From Rhizomucor pusillus (lineage: Eukaryota; Mucoromycota; Mucoromycetes; Mucorales; Lichtheimiaceae): a stretch of 64,000 nt of DNA. Positions 10,949 to 23,283 of this stretch are shown here, piece by piece (within the stretch, counting starts at the first letter, position 1; the number at the start of each line of letters is the position of its first letter). Under the pieces are notes generated by a model, which had not been told where the DNA came from, searched no databases, and saw only the letters and a program-made list of their open reading frames with translations. Location: positions 30,781-94,780 of the forward strand of contig FWWN02000526.1 of NCBI GenBank assembly GCA_900175165.2, given 5' to 3'. The translations under genes were made by a program, and so were the position numbers.

Positions 10949-12783
10949 TGGACAGTGCAATGTCGTCTAACGCTGTTTCAGCACCGCAAGCGCAGAAGCA
11001 GGTAAATGAAGCTAATAGCGAGTATTGACGAAAGTATAGCTCACCCCGTGATAGAAAATAACCAAAAACATTCTATACTGAGGCGGATAACAAGAAGATA
11101 ATCGAAATGAATGCGCAACTGGCGAGTAAGCCAGGAAAATGGAAAAACATTTGCGACGCTGGGGGGTAGCCCGAAGGCGGTACGAAATCATGACCAGAAG
11201 TTGCAAAATAATATAAGATATCAAGTTGGAGAAGATGGGAAGCTGGTGTATGTAGCCGAAGAGCTATTGAGGAATCTTCCTCAACATCAAAGAAGAGAAA
11301 AGTCGTAAAGTCTGTAAGAAAAACAACAAACTGAGAGCGTCTATCAGTATACGCATAACCGACATATCTTTAGGGACAGTTACATGAGTACACAGGGGAA
11401 GATAGAATGCAGATAGCAAAGATGAAGGCAGCTGGTCTAACGTATGAAGAAATGGGCGAAAAGCTGAGCCGTACACCGGGTTCAATCAGAAGTTATTATC
11501 ACCGTGTCATGAAACCCGACCCAAAGTAGGCATTAGACAAGTTTGCAGACACAGAGGTGAACTCAGGTCGAACATCATAGGAAGGGATGAATTGACTGAA
11601 CGATACTTGGTGCTTAGCTTGCTGACATAAAAAATTCTGGACAGAAGCGTAGACGTGCTCTGTACTCGAATCTCAGCACTCAGAGACGCACCTGACAACT
11701 TTAAAATCTGTTATAACTGCCTCCAATGCCTGCCATTCACCAGCTTCACCGTAAAAGATGGAAAGAGGCAACGCTGCAGAGAAATGCAAAAAAGGGGTAA
11801 CAATAGCAACGAAAATGACCACTCAATTGATATTTGGCGATGATTTGACTAATAGTTTTTCTATATGGTGTAGTACGACACGAAAAAAAGAGGAGACGTA
11901 CCTGAAGTGTTGCAGCAGATGGCTTATGCGGCAAGACGTCCTGACCGAGAACGTGGTGATGAGTTTGCATCCATAGCAGATGTAACAGAGCTAGTACTGA
12001 AGGCGTATGAACGATTGCAAGCAGATGAAAGAAGATGTGTGTACTGCCGACGGCAAGTGGTCCTGAAAACAAACAATTGGAGTGGATGCCAGGCTTGGCT
12101 AGACCACATGTACCCGGACCGTCCAACACACGACGAGCAACAGCATCTGCATATTATCTGCAGATTCTGTAACCAGTAGGTCAATCGTAATCCAGTCTCC
12201 TTTGCTTTCAGCCAGTAGTAGGATATGCTGTACTGAAACAGAAATGCTATAGAGCCAAGCACGATGGAACTCCAGAGGAATTGAGCAATTCCTCAGGGAC
12301 ATCCAGACGCCGCCAATATTAGAGGGAGTTGGACAGCTCAGCGAGGAGGACAAAAAAGCTCTTAGAGTGAATTGGAAAGCACTTAAATTCAGCGATACCA
12401 AACATCATGCTCAGCAGGCAGAAAGGCATGGTCAAACGGTGAGTCACTATTGAAAAGAAGTATTTAGCTCAAAGCATACTAAACATACATACATATATCT
12501 ATATAGATAATCGGTACCACGGCATCGTTCGAGGAATATTGGAAAGTGCCATGGAAAACGGTCTTACTGACAAATACACCCAGTCACGAGGAGCGTGGGT
12601 GCCTGGCAACAAGTATCACCTTTTTTCCTTCAATCGATTGAAGGGTGTTGCGAACAATGCGCGATGTGTACACTCAGTTGACAACCTGGAAGTAATGCTT
12701 TTACCGCTAAATTACGCTTTGGCTGACATGGACAAGAAAGAACTAGAAGAATGGTTACTTGCAATCAAAACAAGAAATGACTA
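10949..12783 (+). pseudogene. Myb-like plus HNH endonuclease-like gene, decayed
   Basis: Exon 1 starts MDSAMSSNAVSAPQ. A first Myb/SANT-like unit follows (FYTEADNKKIIEMN ... WKNICDA, then GGSPKAVRNHDQKL), a basic SKKRKV stretch, and a second helix-turn-helix-like unit (AGLTYEEMGEKL ... PGSIRSYYHRV). After an intron at 11526-11644 comes a Cys-rich treble-clef-like unit CYNCLQC ... RQRC, then an HNH-type core: CVYC at 12036-12047, LDHMYPD, and IICRFCNQ near 12177. The last exon runs from about 12508 to the TAG at 12781-12783. Frame changes are needed in the GGGGGG run near 11162, near 11265, and near 12280 (between AKHDGTPEEL and FLRDIQ). Splice sites between intact blocks agree in phase, so this was recently a spliced gene. 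It is convergent with PYC. Nuclease activity is inferred from the motif only. Confidence 0.6.
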
Positions 12784-14060
12784 GTAAAGTAAATCTAGTA
12801 TGCGCATTGCGACCCTGTAACGAACCCGTCACAGTTGTTCTGCTATCAAATTAACCATCGAGGCACTCTCCTTGCTTACCTTAGCCAGTGAGGGTAGACT
12901 TTAGATGCATTATACTCGGCTGTCCTAGCGATGATGATATCTTTTGAAGATGCATTTGCCTTGTCTATAACATGCAGCGCAAGACGGGTTTCCATGGATG
13001 ATGCTGCATCCCTAGCTATAGGACAGAAGAACCATCGAGACCAAAGCAGGTCAAAGCATTCTTGGTTATGTATTTTCCGCTAACTGATCATCGCCGAATT
13101 TTTGACTGACTTTTTGGGCAAAAGACGACCGATCATTGGGCAAATGCCAGCCACGAGTGTACTGTACGTACAAGAACCAAATTCAGAAGCCAGGGAGGAG
13201 CTAACCAACAACCAATGCTCGGCCTTTAAAGCCTTTCTTTTATTGCTGGCTCACGAGTATTGAACTGACCAATGATGTTGGCTTCTTTCAAAGCGTAAGT
13301 TCAAGCCGTCGGCTATAGCAGTTGGAAAAGCTAGAAATTTGTAGACAACACCAGTCATTTGACAGCCGAGAACTAACCTCTGATGTCTGCGCTTCTGCTG
13401 TACTGGATTTGATGTCGTCTTATAATGTTCAGCTACACTCTTTCCGGAAACTGATGTCGCATCTTCTAAAATTTTAAAATACAATTTATACAGAAAAACG
13501 ACATCTCAATACGACATTAATTCTTGGAAAAAGTGTACCTCTTGCTGAGCAAGGAAGTCGCACAGATCTATGCATGAATGATGGTGTGACACAAGCTCGG
13601 AAGCTGACAGTTTTCTTTTGGGCTCCCACCTATTCGGCATTATTACAGAGGCTGCGTGCCGTGTCGCACTGCAAATAGGAATTTAGTCTTTGCGATCGTC
13701 TTCTGTCTACAAAAAATCATTAGACGATTTTGGATGACACTTTTTAAGGTGTAGTCATATACAATATAATGAATGTGTGGCGATGAAAAATTGCAAATAT
13801 TCTCCGGAGTTTTGATTGGACCATGCGAGAAAGACACCTACAAGGAAGATTGGAAGGTCCCATATGTTTGTGAATAAAGTGCCCTGAATAAGGACGGCAA
13901 CGTTTGAATACACGTTGACGTGATAAAGCCTGTCACCGATATAATGTTATCTGTGCTGTTCTCGAACATTGCATTTTTTCATGGACTTTTCAGTCGAAAC
14001 AGAACTGTGCAGTATTATGTTCTATTTTCACTTATTTTTTCAGAAAGGTATCTACAATAT
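12784..14060. other. Region between the HNH-type gene and PYC, no intact gene
   Basis: About 1.3 kb holding the PYC 3' UTR at its right end and unassigned minus-strand frames (13251-13484, 13643-13837) without recognised motifs. The bases just left of the PYC stop resemble those left of copy 2, so the duplicated unit includes the start of the 3' UTR. Confidence 0.4.
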
Positions 14061-17000
14061 TTAAGCGTCTTTGACTAGACGCGCTACCAAGTCACCAGAA
14101 GACAGAGAGTCTCCTTCCTGGATTGGTACGTGCTCTACACGACCGGCCACAGGTGCAGTCACTACAGTTTCCATCTTCATGGCGCTCAATACACAGACAG
14201 GGTCACCAGCCTTCAAGTGTGCGCCGGGCTTGGCACGGACTTCGATAACGACACCAGACATGGGTGCAGGAACGTCGCCTGGGTTCGAGAGATTCGCCTT
14301 CTCGCGGCTGATATGCTCAACCGCGGCGTTCTTGTCGACAATACCGACAACACGTGCTTCACCGTTCAATTCAAAGTAGACATCGCGCTTGCCAGTACCG
14401 TTCATAGGTCCGACAGCCAGCAACTTGATGATAAGAGTCTTGCCCTCTTCGATCTCAACATGGAATTCTTCACCGAGTTCAGGCTTGGCCAAGAAGTAGC
14501 GGGTAGGGACAACAGACAAGTCACCGTACTGTGCAACCATGTCGCGGTACTCTGCAAACACCTTGGGGTACAAGGCAGCAGACAAGACGTCGTAGTCGGT
14601 GATGTTGTCGTATTTCTCTTGAAGCTCCTCCTTGAGTTTGGCAAGGTCGAGAGGAGGCAAAGAGGCACCGGGACGGCCGTCGATGCGAGGAAGATCACGG
14701 ACGATGTGGGAACGCAAAGGTTCAGGGAATCCTCCAACGGGCTGGCCAAGGTAACCCTGGAAGAATTCGACGACAGAGGTAGGGAAGGAAAGAGTGGAAG
14801 CACGTTCAATGACATCCTTGCCGCTCAAGTTGTTGGATACCATGAACTGGGCTAAATCACCGACAACCTTGCTTGATGGAGTCACCTTGACAATATCGCC
14901 ACAGAGAATATTGGCTTCAGCGTACGCCTTCTTGATCTTAATCCACTCAGAGCCAAGGCCCAACTGTTGTGCTTGGAACATGAGGTTGGTGTACTATTGT
15001 AAAGAAGTTAAATTGGTTAGATCCCTCTGCTTGAATACGATCTTTTGCAGCATTGTATACGCGCCTGGCCACCGGGCATTTCGTGCAAGTAAACTCCAGA
15101 GTCTGCAGCCTTGACGTTAGCCTCGAAGCAAGAGTACAACATGCGGCATTGCTCCCAGTACGCATTGATAGCTTGGATATCTTCCATGCGGATACCAGTA
15201 CCGAGGTTGGTCTGTTCCAAACCGGCGACGATAGCGCCCATGGCAGGCTGGGAGGTCATACCGGACATGGAGTCGATGGCAGCGTCGACAACATCTGCGC
15301 CTGCAGCGGCGGCAGCCATCATGGAAGCAACACCGGTACCAGCGGTGTCGTGAGTGTGAACGTGGATGGGCAAGTCAGGGAACTTTTGACGGATGGTGCC
15401 GATCAAGAGCTTGGCAGCTTCGGGTTTCAAGAGACCAGCCATATCCTTGATGCCCAAAATGTGGATACCTTCGTTGACGAGTTCCTGGGTAAGGTTGACA
15501 TAGTAGTTGATGTCGTACTTTGTCTTCTCGGGGTTGCAGACATCACCAGTGTAGCAGATGGTAGCCTCAACAACACCACCAGCCTTCTTGACAGCATCGA
15601 TACCAAGGCGCATGTTCTCGACATAGTTGAGCGAGTCAAAGATACGGAAGACATCCATACCAGCCTTGACAGCCTTCTCGCAAAAGTCGTAGACGACATT
15701 GTCAGGGTAGGAGGTGTAACCGACAGCGTTGGCACCACGGAGCAACATTTGGAAGGGGATGTTGGGAACAGCCTTGCGAAGCTTGATGAGACGCTCCCAA
15801 GGATCTTCGTACAAGAAACGCATGGCGACGTCAAAGGTAGCACCACCCCAGCATTCAAGCGAGAAGGCGTTGGAAAGGGCATGGGCAGTGGCAGGGGCAA
15901 CGCGAAGGAGATCTGGGATATGGCAGTTAGCAAATCATCGGCAAATAAATAAAAATGATTGATTTTCTCCGGGCTTATCCTACTTACCAGTAGTACGAAC
16001 ACGAGTAGCGAGCAAACTCTGGTGAGCGTCTCTCCAGGTGGTATCCATGATCAAGGTACCAGGATAGGCACGGACAGCCTTGGCAAAGGCCTCAGGACCT
16101 TGTTCAACCAAGATTTTACGCCAGCCATCAGTGGGAGCAACGGAGATATCGACAATTTCGCCGCGAGCATTCTGCAAGACAGGAAGTTCGATTTCGTGCT
16201 TGAAGGATGGTTCGCCAATCTGGCCCTTGATCTGGGAGCCGTTGACAACAACGTCACCGAGATAGCCCAAAAGACGCTGAGCACGGTTCTGGTATTGAAC
16301 AAGACGGAAGAGATCGGGGGTGTCGTCGATGAAAGTAGTCCAGCAGTTGCCATGGATGAAAGTGTCGTGGGTTAGCAAACGCTGCAAGAAGGGAATGTTG
16401 GTCTTGACACCACGGATACGGAATTCAACGAGAGCACGAACGATCTTGCGACGAGCGACTTCGTAGGTGGAGCCAGAGCAAGTGACCTTGACAAGCAAAG
16501 AGTCGTAGTGAGGAGTGATGATAGCTCCAGCGTAACCAGCACCACCGTCGAGACGGACACCATTGCCACCAGATGAGCGGTAAACTTCAATTTTACCAGT
16601 GTCAGGTTGGAAGTTCTTTTCAGGATCTTCAGTGGTGACACGGCACTGGATAGCAAATCCACGCTGACGGATGCGTTGCTGGGTCAAACCGAGCTGAGGA
16701 AGCAAGGCACCAGCAGCGACCTGGATCTGAGCAGCGACAATATCGATACCAGTGATTTCTTCAGTGATGGTATGCTCGACCTGGATACGGGGGTTGATTT
16801 CGATAAAGTAGTAGCGTCCCTGGTTGTCAACCAAGAATTCGGCGGTACCGGCGTTCTTGTACTTGACGGCCTTTGCGATCTTGACAGCATCGTTGAGGAT
16901 GGCTTCACGGACGGTGTTGTCCAAGTTCTTTGCGGGCGCAATTTCGACGACCTTCTGGTGTCTACGTTGCACAGAGCAGTCGCGTTCAAACAGATGGACG

Positions 17001-17953
17001 ACGTTACCGGCACGATCGGCCAAAAGCTGAACTTCAATGTGGCGTGGTTTATCCAAGAAACGTTCAATAAAGACGGTGCCGTCACCGAATGCAGACAAGG
17101 CCTCGGACTTCGCACGGTTGAATGCGTCCTCGAGGGAAGCTTCGTCGCGGACTACACGCATACCGCGACCACCACCGCCCATAGCGGCCTTGATAATGAT
17201 GGGGAATCCATATTCTTGAATAAATGCCTTGGCTTCAGAGAACTCGCTGACGGGACCAGGAGTACCGGGAACAACAGGGACACCGCATTCCATGGCTGTT
17301 GTCATATGCGCACAGAGGGATCAGCAAAAAATTTCCCATAGGGACCAGACCTTATCTCTATTTTTCTGTTGCACTTACCGATTTGACGAGCCTTTGTCTT
17401 GTCACCCAAGCTCTCAATGACATCGGGGGAAGGACCAATAAAGGTGATACCAGCAGCCTCGACCTTGCGAGCAAACTCTGCATTTTCGGAAAGGAAACCA
17501 TAACCAGGGTGGATCATGGATACGCCTCGTTCCTTGGCAATGCGAACAATCTCATCTTGTGCTAGGTAGGCGCCGACCGGGGTGAACTGACCGATCTTAC
17601 CAATTTGATAGGACTCATCGGCCTGCAGAACGTGATGTCAGCAAATACACATCAGATTTACCGTAGAAATGTATATATACCTTGTATCTGTGCATAGATA
17701 ACCGATCTTCGTAAGAGAAGATGGCGACTGTCCTCATGGAAAGTTCGTGTGCTGTGCGGCAAACACGGATGGCGATTTCCTAACAGAGAAGATTTTCGTG
17801 TTTCAGTCCGAGAGATCCTGGAAGAAAACCACCACCGTTCCCCCCTCTCTTGTTGAGACGTACACCACGGTTGACGACCATGAGCTTGCGGAGGTTGCCC
17901 ATGACCTCGCTGTTTCTTCGGATAGTTTCGACGGAATGTTCGCGGTGTGGCAT
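14061..17953 (-). CDS. PYC: Pyruvate carboxylase
   Basis: Biotin enzyme that carboxylates pyruvate to oxaloacetate, the anaplerotic and gluconeogenic step; cytosolic in most fungi, and no obvious transit peptide is visible. Exons (minus): 17864-17953, 17681-17779, 17379-17622, 15988-17295, 15065-15912, 14061-14993, giving 1173 residues (yeast enzyme about 1180). Order: biotin carboxylase ([51 protein letters not shown]), carboxyltransferase ([40 protein letters not shown]), and C-terminal biotin carrier with VLSAMKMET, biotin lysine near residue 1136. The start [11 protein letters not shown] precedes the first conserved motif (VVNRGEIAIR). Odd points: the last intron (14994-15064) appears to use a GC donor (CAG/GCGCGT), required by the phase of GGQ/YTNLMFQ; two displaced copies of the last 66 codons lie downstream. 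Confidence 0.97.
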
Positions 17954-19578
17954 ATTGTGTCAGTGTTGTTGTATTACGTTGGTAAGCCAGTTACTCTAAT
18001 GCAAAAATGAAGATATGAAAACAGAGTTTGTAAGATAAGACGAAAGGAAAAAAAAGAAAACAAAAAGAATGCCTCCTTGCCCCCATCCAGGATATAAAGG
18101 ACACGACCGGTAGAGGCCAGTGGTTGATTTCATATGATGACATATGGAACGGTGGATGATGGCCATTATGCAAAACAAGACACCCCGTCCTACTCCGGGA
18201 AATTACGCGTAGTTCACGCATGACAACGTTGAGCTGATAGAGGATAGGGGGAAAGAGGCAAAGGCAACGAGCAGAGGACGGGCAGCGTACCTGGGAGAAC
18301 CGGGGAATTGCTTGAGAAAAGATGAGAAGATCTCGAAAAACGACTGAAAAAATATAAAAGAGATTCAGATTGTTCATCCACGATATTGAAACGCCGCTTT
18401 ATCATTCACCCCCGACAAGCCACGTTTCCAAGGATTCCTGTTGTATCGGCCAATGGAAATTCACCCCGCTGCTGGGCTGCCCAACCATTTCCTGCATCAA
18501 TTTTTTGTGCTCTGATAAGGCCAGTGTAAACCGATCTACCGAAAATTTTCCAGTTTGCTCCTGCGAGATCATCGATAAGTAAACTGGAAAACAAAATCAA
18601 AATGAATTAAAAAGATCAATCTTGTCAAACATTGAACTTCTGCATCGTGACTCACCACTCAATCCACCCAGCAGATTATTCCCGACCCCTTTGGTCCGGG
18701 TTCTGCCTCAAGAGGAAGGAGCAACACCTCAAGAGGAAAGAGGAAAAAAATTGTTTGACTCGCACGTATGAAAGCACAAGCACTCGAGCCCAAACGCACA
18801 TGTGTTTCCGGCGAATTTCCGAAATAAAGACAATTGTCAACTCATAAACTTTGGTAACCGTGGGAAAGTAGTTGCTTTTTTCCTACTATGCTCCCACTCT
18901 CTCGGTCCTGCCGTGCGTGCATGCATGGATGCGCGCGCACTTTTTTCTTTTCTTTTGTGCCTGGATAAGTCGCTTAAACCTTGATGCGCTTCAATCGGCG
19001 TTCTTTTTTCTTCTTTTCGGATTTTCCTATATTGGCAACTTGACCCAGATATCTGCACCGACAAAAGGACAACAAACTAATTGGGGTTGCATAGTACGCG
19101 GTGGAGAAAGGGAATATCGACATGTACGCGAGAGAAATGACGTGCATGGGGGCGATGCAAGTGTTCAGTGTTGCAGCACGCTTGTTGAAATTTAAGGTTT
19201 CAGTCTGACAGAGACCAAAAGGCAAATTCACATGAAATTAAATCTTTTAGTTAGCAGCCGAGTAACTTATCCTTTTTTCTTCTCCAAACGATTGGAAAAT
19301 TAAAAATCATGGCTCTATGTACAAGCTTGCTTTACATGGCTGGAGAAGACCCCAAAAGCATATAGAAAAAGTAGGCATCGTTACGTTTGTGAGACCTGCT
19401 GATAGGCATGGTGGCTTTCGCGTTTCAGACTAATAGAACATCCCCGTCACAATGCATGTCAAGTTTTTCCTTGGCAAGTGTACATGTGACCACCTGATCG
19501 ACAAAGTGTATTCTTATATATAAACACACACGAGAGCAAAAAGACAATGTGGGATTATTATTGTAAATTATTTCTTTA
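17954..19578. promoter_or_regulatory. PYC upstream region and 3' flank of the KAR9/GAS2 gene
   Basis: About 1.6 kb without a coding gene. The right half of the PYC leader (minus strand) contains CCCAG/GTACGC near 18290 and an AG near 17995, which could bound a 5' UTR intron; this is a guess from motifs. Pyrimidine-rich tracts occur near 18900-19020. I see no RNA gene. Confidence 0.35.
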
Positions 19579-22500
19579 TTAATGAAGTATACCAAAATGT
19601 AACAAGAAAATCTCCAAATCCTGCCAGCCACCACCGATGCGAACAAGCACCTTGTGCCGATCTGCCGTTGCTGAAGCCGAAGAGGACGACGTTGATGCAG
19701 CAGACCGCCTCGAGTCGCGACCCGTGTAGCTCATCAGTTTGCATGTATACAGTTTCTTGCTGCCGCCCACAGACGGGCTCAGCTCATTTCCAAAGAAATA
19801 GTACCTGCCTGTCCCAGGCGGTCCTTTCTGGCAACGTATAGCTATCGGGCTCGAGTTTACTATTCGTGCTACGTGCACATCCAGGGGATCTTTGAGGTCG
19901 GGTTTGTAGGGCGGATGTTCTGCTGCTGGAGCAGCGGGAGTTTTCCTGGATGGTGGCCAGGGTTCATCATCGTAATAATTATCTTCATCTTCCTCGATAG
20001 AACTAAAACTACTACGTCGCAGTTGCGGTGAAGGGGTGCGTGCATGGATGGGTCGGTGGCGGAACATCGGGGAGGCGGTACGATGATGTTGCATTAAGGC
20101 GGGCATGGATTGCTTCTTGCGTAGTGATGGTCGTGAAGAAGGAGAGTTGGTGCTCGGGGATGGCGGGGAGCTATCTGGCACAACCATAAAGTTATTCTAA
20201 TAATGTTCATCATTGTTTTTGATATGGTAATACTTGCAGCATGTGAGCAGCAGCCGTCGCTGCCTGCGGTGATCGATGTTGCATCGATGATCGTGGCCGT
20301 GGAACAAGTCCGGGCGAAGCAACTCGTCCGCCTGATGAAGGTGTCTTGGGTCGTGGAATAAGGGATGGCGTACCTGCGCGCCGAACAGGCGACATGGCTC
20401 TTTCGCGGTTAGGATAATTTACTGGTAATGGTACAAGCGAATCACCGTGATGATGCCGGTCCATACTGCTTTTCGGTCTCGTAAGTGTTGTGGAACGAAG
20501 CCCTTGACTAGTTGGATTAGGTGTTTTGGAGCGAGGTGGCAGATCTCGTTTTGCTTCCTCAGCACTTTGCTGCGCTTGTCTGCGTGCAAGCGTGCTTTTC
20601 GTCGGTTTCATCCAAGACGCTCTATCATCCTTTGCTGGCTCGTTGACGCTCGGAACCATACTCTTCCGCCGTGTCGTTGTCGTTGCGGTTGTTGCTTTCT
20701 CCTCTGATTTCCACAAGGGATCCAGTGTCGAGAAATCTGACCTTTCGGTTTTCACGCTAGAGTTCCAGGCAGGTCGCTCTGGTGTCTTGGACTTCCTTTG
20801 CGTCGTCATTGCCGTCGTCGGCCGCGGCAACGACGCGCTCGAAACACTCGAGGTATCAGAGGAGCTTGATCTTAGCAAGCTGCCAAAGGAAAGCGGACTG
20901 ACTGTCCTCTGTAGTCGGCCATATGTGCCGCCGCTACTTGGTGACCCTGCCTGGTTCATGGATCGCCACATTTCACGTCCGCCGCCTGCACTGTTTGGTG
21001 TAGCACTGCGTCCTCTGCGAGTTTCGTCATACATTCCCATCGGACTACCCGTTCTAGAATAAACAGGCCGAGTGACCGAGTTTGACAGCGGGCTCTTTGA
21101 CCGTCCCAGCGGCGCGATTGGATCAAAGTAGTCGTGGCTGGACGGTTCAGGGCTTCTGTATCGATTATCCTTCCAGCTTCCTACACTGCGATCGCTTCTG
21201 TCGCTGAGTCGAGACCATGCAGGACTGATCGGCCGGTCGGATTGTCCGACCAACATCCTCTCTGTGTCTGGCAAGTGCCGCAGCCTTAAATCATCCATCT
21301 CTGCTTTCAACGATGCCCACCGTTGCAGCATGCTCTGGTGCCGCCGAAGCGTCGAATTGTCGCGACCCACGCGTGCAGAAATGCCGCTGCCGAGCATCGC
21401 AAGCATCCGATCAATGGATGGAGTGTAGTACTTGTACTTTGCTTCAAAGTTCTTTTCAACTGATCTGAACTTGTGATGATCAACGGGAGGTTGCTGAGGA
21501 TTGTTGTATCCTGCAGATCCAGTCGAGGAACTCGGCGACAGGGAAACATTTGTCCCGTACACTTTCGTTGCATTCCTCAGAGCACTCTTTGGAAGCATCT
21601 CGCTAGACTGTTGTTGCTGCATGGTTGTTCCTGTCGAAGATGAAGATGATGCCTGCCAATCTCTTATCTGGTTAATGACAGCGTAGCACTGAGCCGAGGT
21701 CTTTTCGAGACCATCCATCATGACATCCACTTGATCCGCGACTTGCTTGAAGACCGTGAGCCAGCGGTCTTCCTTGAGACCGTATTTCAAGTCGTCGATT
21801 TCTGATCGTAGACTTTCCCATCGCCCTTGCACCATCGAGTGCTTCCTCTTCAAGGTTCCATGCTTATCTTGGGGCGGGTCATCTGACATCATGCGTGCAT
21901 AAATCCGCTCAATTTCATTGAATACAGGCTCGACCCTCTGATCAATCTCTACAAGCAAGTCCTCTTCACTTTGCTGGGACCGGGTATCACTTGAAAGAGA
22001 CAAGGACGGGGAAGGCATAGTCTCGGTGCTAGACAGCGAGCTTGCTGTGGATGCCAAGGCCGCTTGTTTGCGTTCGTGGTACTGGAATATGAGAAGCGAG
22101 ACATCGTCTATCTGCAGCAAGATGCGCTCCATGGCTGATGCCAGCTGCCGCTCTTCGTTTGCAAGTTCAATCTGCTTCTTGACCGACGCAACAAAGTGCT
22201 GCAATCCGGACCACTCGGATTGGATCTTGGCCATTGCCATTTTGGCCGCCATCTTCCGTTGCTGCGTTTTGCCACCGTTGGTTTCATCATCCAAAAAGTC
22301 ATCATCGTCGTCCTCGTCCCCGCTTTCGTCAATGATTTCTCCAACTTGCATAAACATGTACAAGATCGGCTGCAGCTTTTCCAAAGCAGCATCCAACTCG
22401 GTCGTGTCCATGGGAATATTCTCATTGTCCTTGACATTTTTCTCCAGCGTGTAAACTGCAACATGCGCTGTACCTAGCCAAGCTCCAAGTTTTTCTGTCA

Positions 22501-22708
22501 CAACATCGAAGCGGTCGAGCATGTCGCTGGTCGTCAGCGTATCTCGAAGTCCAAGGATGCTGTGCAGTTCCTTGTCGGGTAGCGACGCATTGCGTAAACT
22601 CTGCAGTGCTGATTCTTCTTGTATGCTTATAGATGGTTTCAAAGTAGTCGGACGGGCGGCGATGGTGGTGGACATGGTGCTGCTTGGAGTAGCAACAACA
22701 GGGTCCAT
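19579..22708 (-). CDS. KAR9-like and GAS2 (GAR) domain microtubule-associated protein
   Basis: Likely cytoskeletal linker: KAR9-type proteins orient microtubules via EB1, and GAR domains bind microtubules. Exons (minus): 20234-22708 and 19579-20196, about 1030 residues. The N-terminal third is helical, with segments typical of the KAR9 family (QGRWESLRSEIDDLKYGL, then DRWLTVFKQVADQVDVMMD, about residues 300-360). The middle is Ser/Pro/Arg-rich with many SP and RTGSP-like sites. The C-terminus holds the GAR domain: DPLDVHVARIVNSSPIAI ... GRYYFFGNELSPS ... YTCKLMSYTGR ... RIGGGWQDLEIFLL. I start at 22708 (ACACCATGG context); an upstream in-frame ATG at 22798 would place a TATA-like tatataaa inside the coding region. 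The intron 20197-20233 is only 37 nt but is the only phase-compatible GT-AG pair I find. Confidence 0.85.
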
Positions 22709-23283
22709 GGTGTTTTTTGGGGGGTGGGGATATATAAATTTTCTATGGAATAGTACGTTGGAATAGTTTGCTTCAATATTTTCAGTCCCTAGACTCAAAA
22801 AGTAACAATTACTCGGTACTTACTTGTCGTCTTTGTTTTCCTGCACTGGGTCAAATGTCACCTACGATGATGGCAGGAACAGGATACAATCAGGGTAGAG
22901 AAAGGCGATCGCCCGGTAGTTGCTACTGTCAAGATTGTTACAGACAAGAGTTTAGAAATACAGGTGCGTGAATACATACATTACTGTCAGTGATATATAA
23001 TGTAAGGGTAAAACGGTGCGTGTGGATAAACTAACGCTGGTATACAAAGAAAGAGAGAAAATGCTGCTGGTCCCAAACCAGAACTGCAGGCGCGTGGTTT
23101 CCTCTGTGGGTGTTGAATGTCCGCCCTTTATAAAAACACATATTACCCAACTAGGGTTCCGCTCATGGCGGGGCCGATCATTTACCAGAAAATAAAACAC
23201 TGCTGCTATGTACTTTACGATGCAAAATGCAAAGCCATGCGACAATTTTTCTCTTCCTTTTTTTCTTTACATGAGACTATAAA
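22709..23283. promoter_or_regulatory. Promoter region of the KAR9/GAS2 gene and 3' flank of eIF2B-alpha
   Basis: A TATA-like tatataaa lies 20-30 bp outside the chosen start of the KAR9/GAS2 gene (about 22729-22737, read on the minus strand as ATTTATATAT). No coding exon or RNA gene is seen in the remaining 500 bp. Confidence 0.4.

Noticed and set aside
14130..14855. Plus-strand reading frame of 241 codons inside PYC
   Set aside because: Antisense shadow of the conserved C-terminal PYC exon; the amino-acid content is low-information and the opposite strand has the real motifs.
15053..15952. Plus-strand reading frame of 299 codons inside PYC
   Set aside because: Antisense shadow of the carboxyltransferase exon, caused by codon bias of the highly expressed gene.
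20526..21062. Plus-strand frame inside the KAR9/GAS2 gene
   Set aside because: Shadow of the Ser/Arg-rich coding region on the minus strand, no motif of its own.
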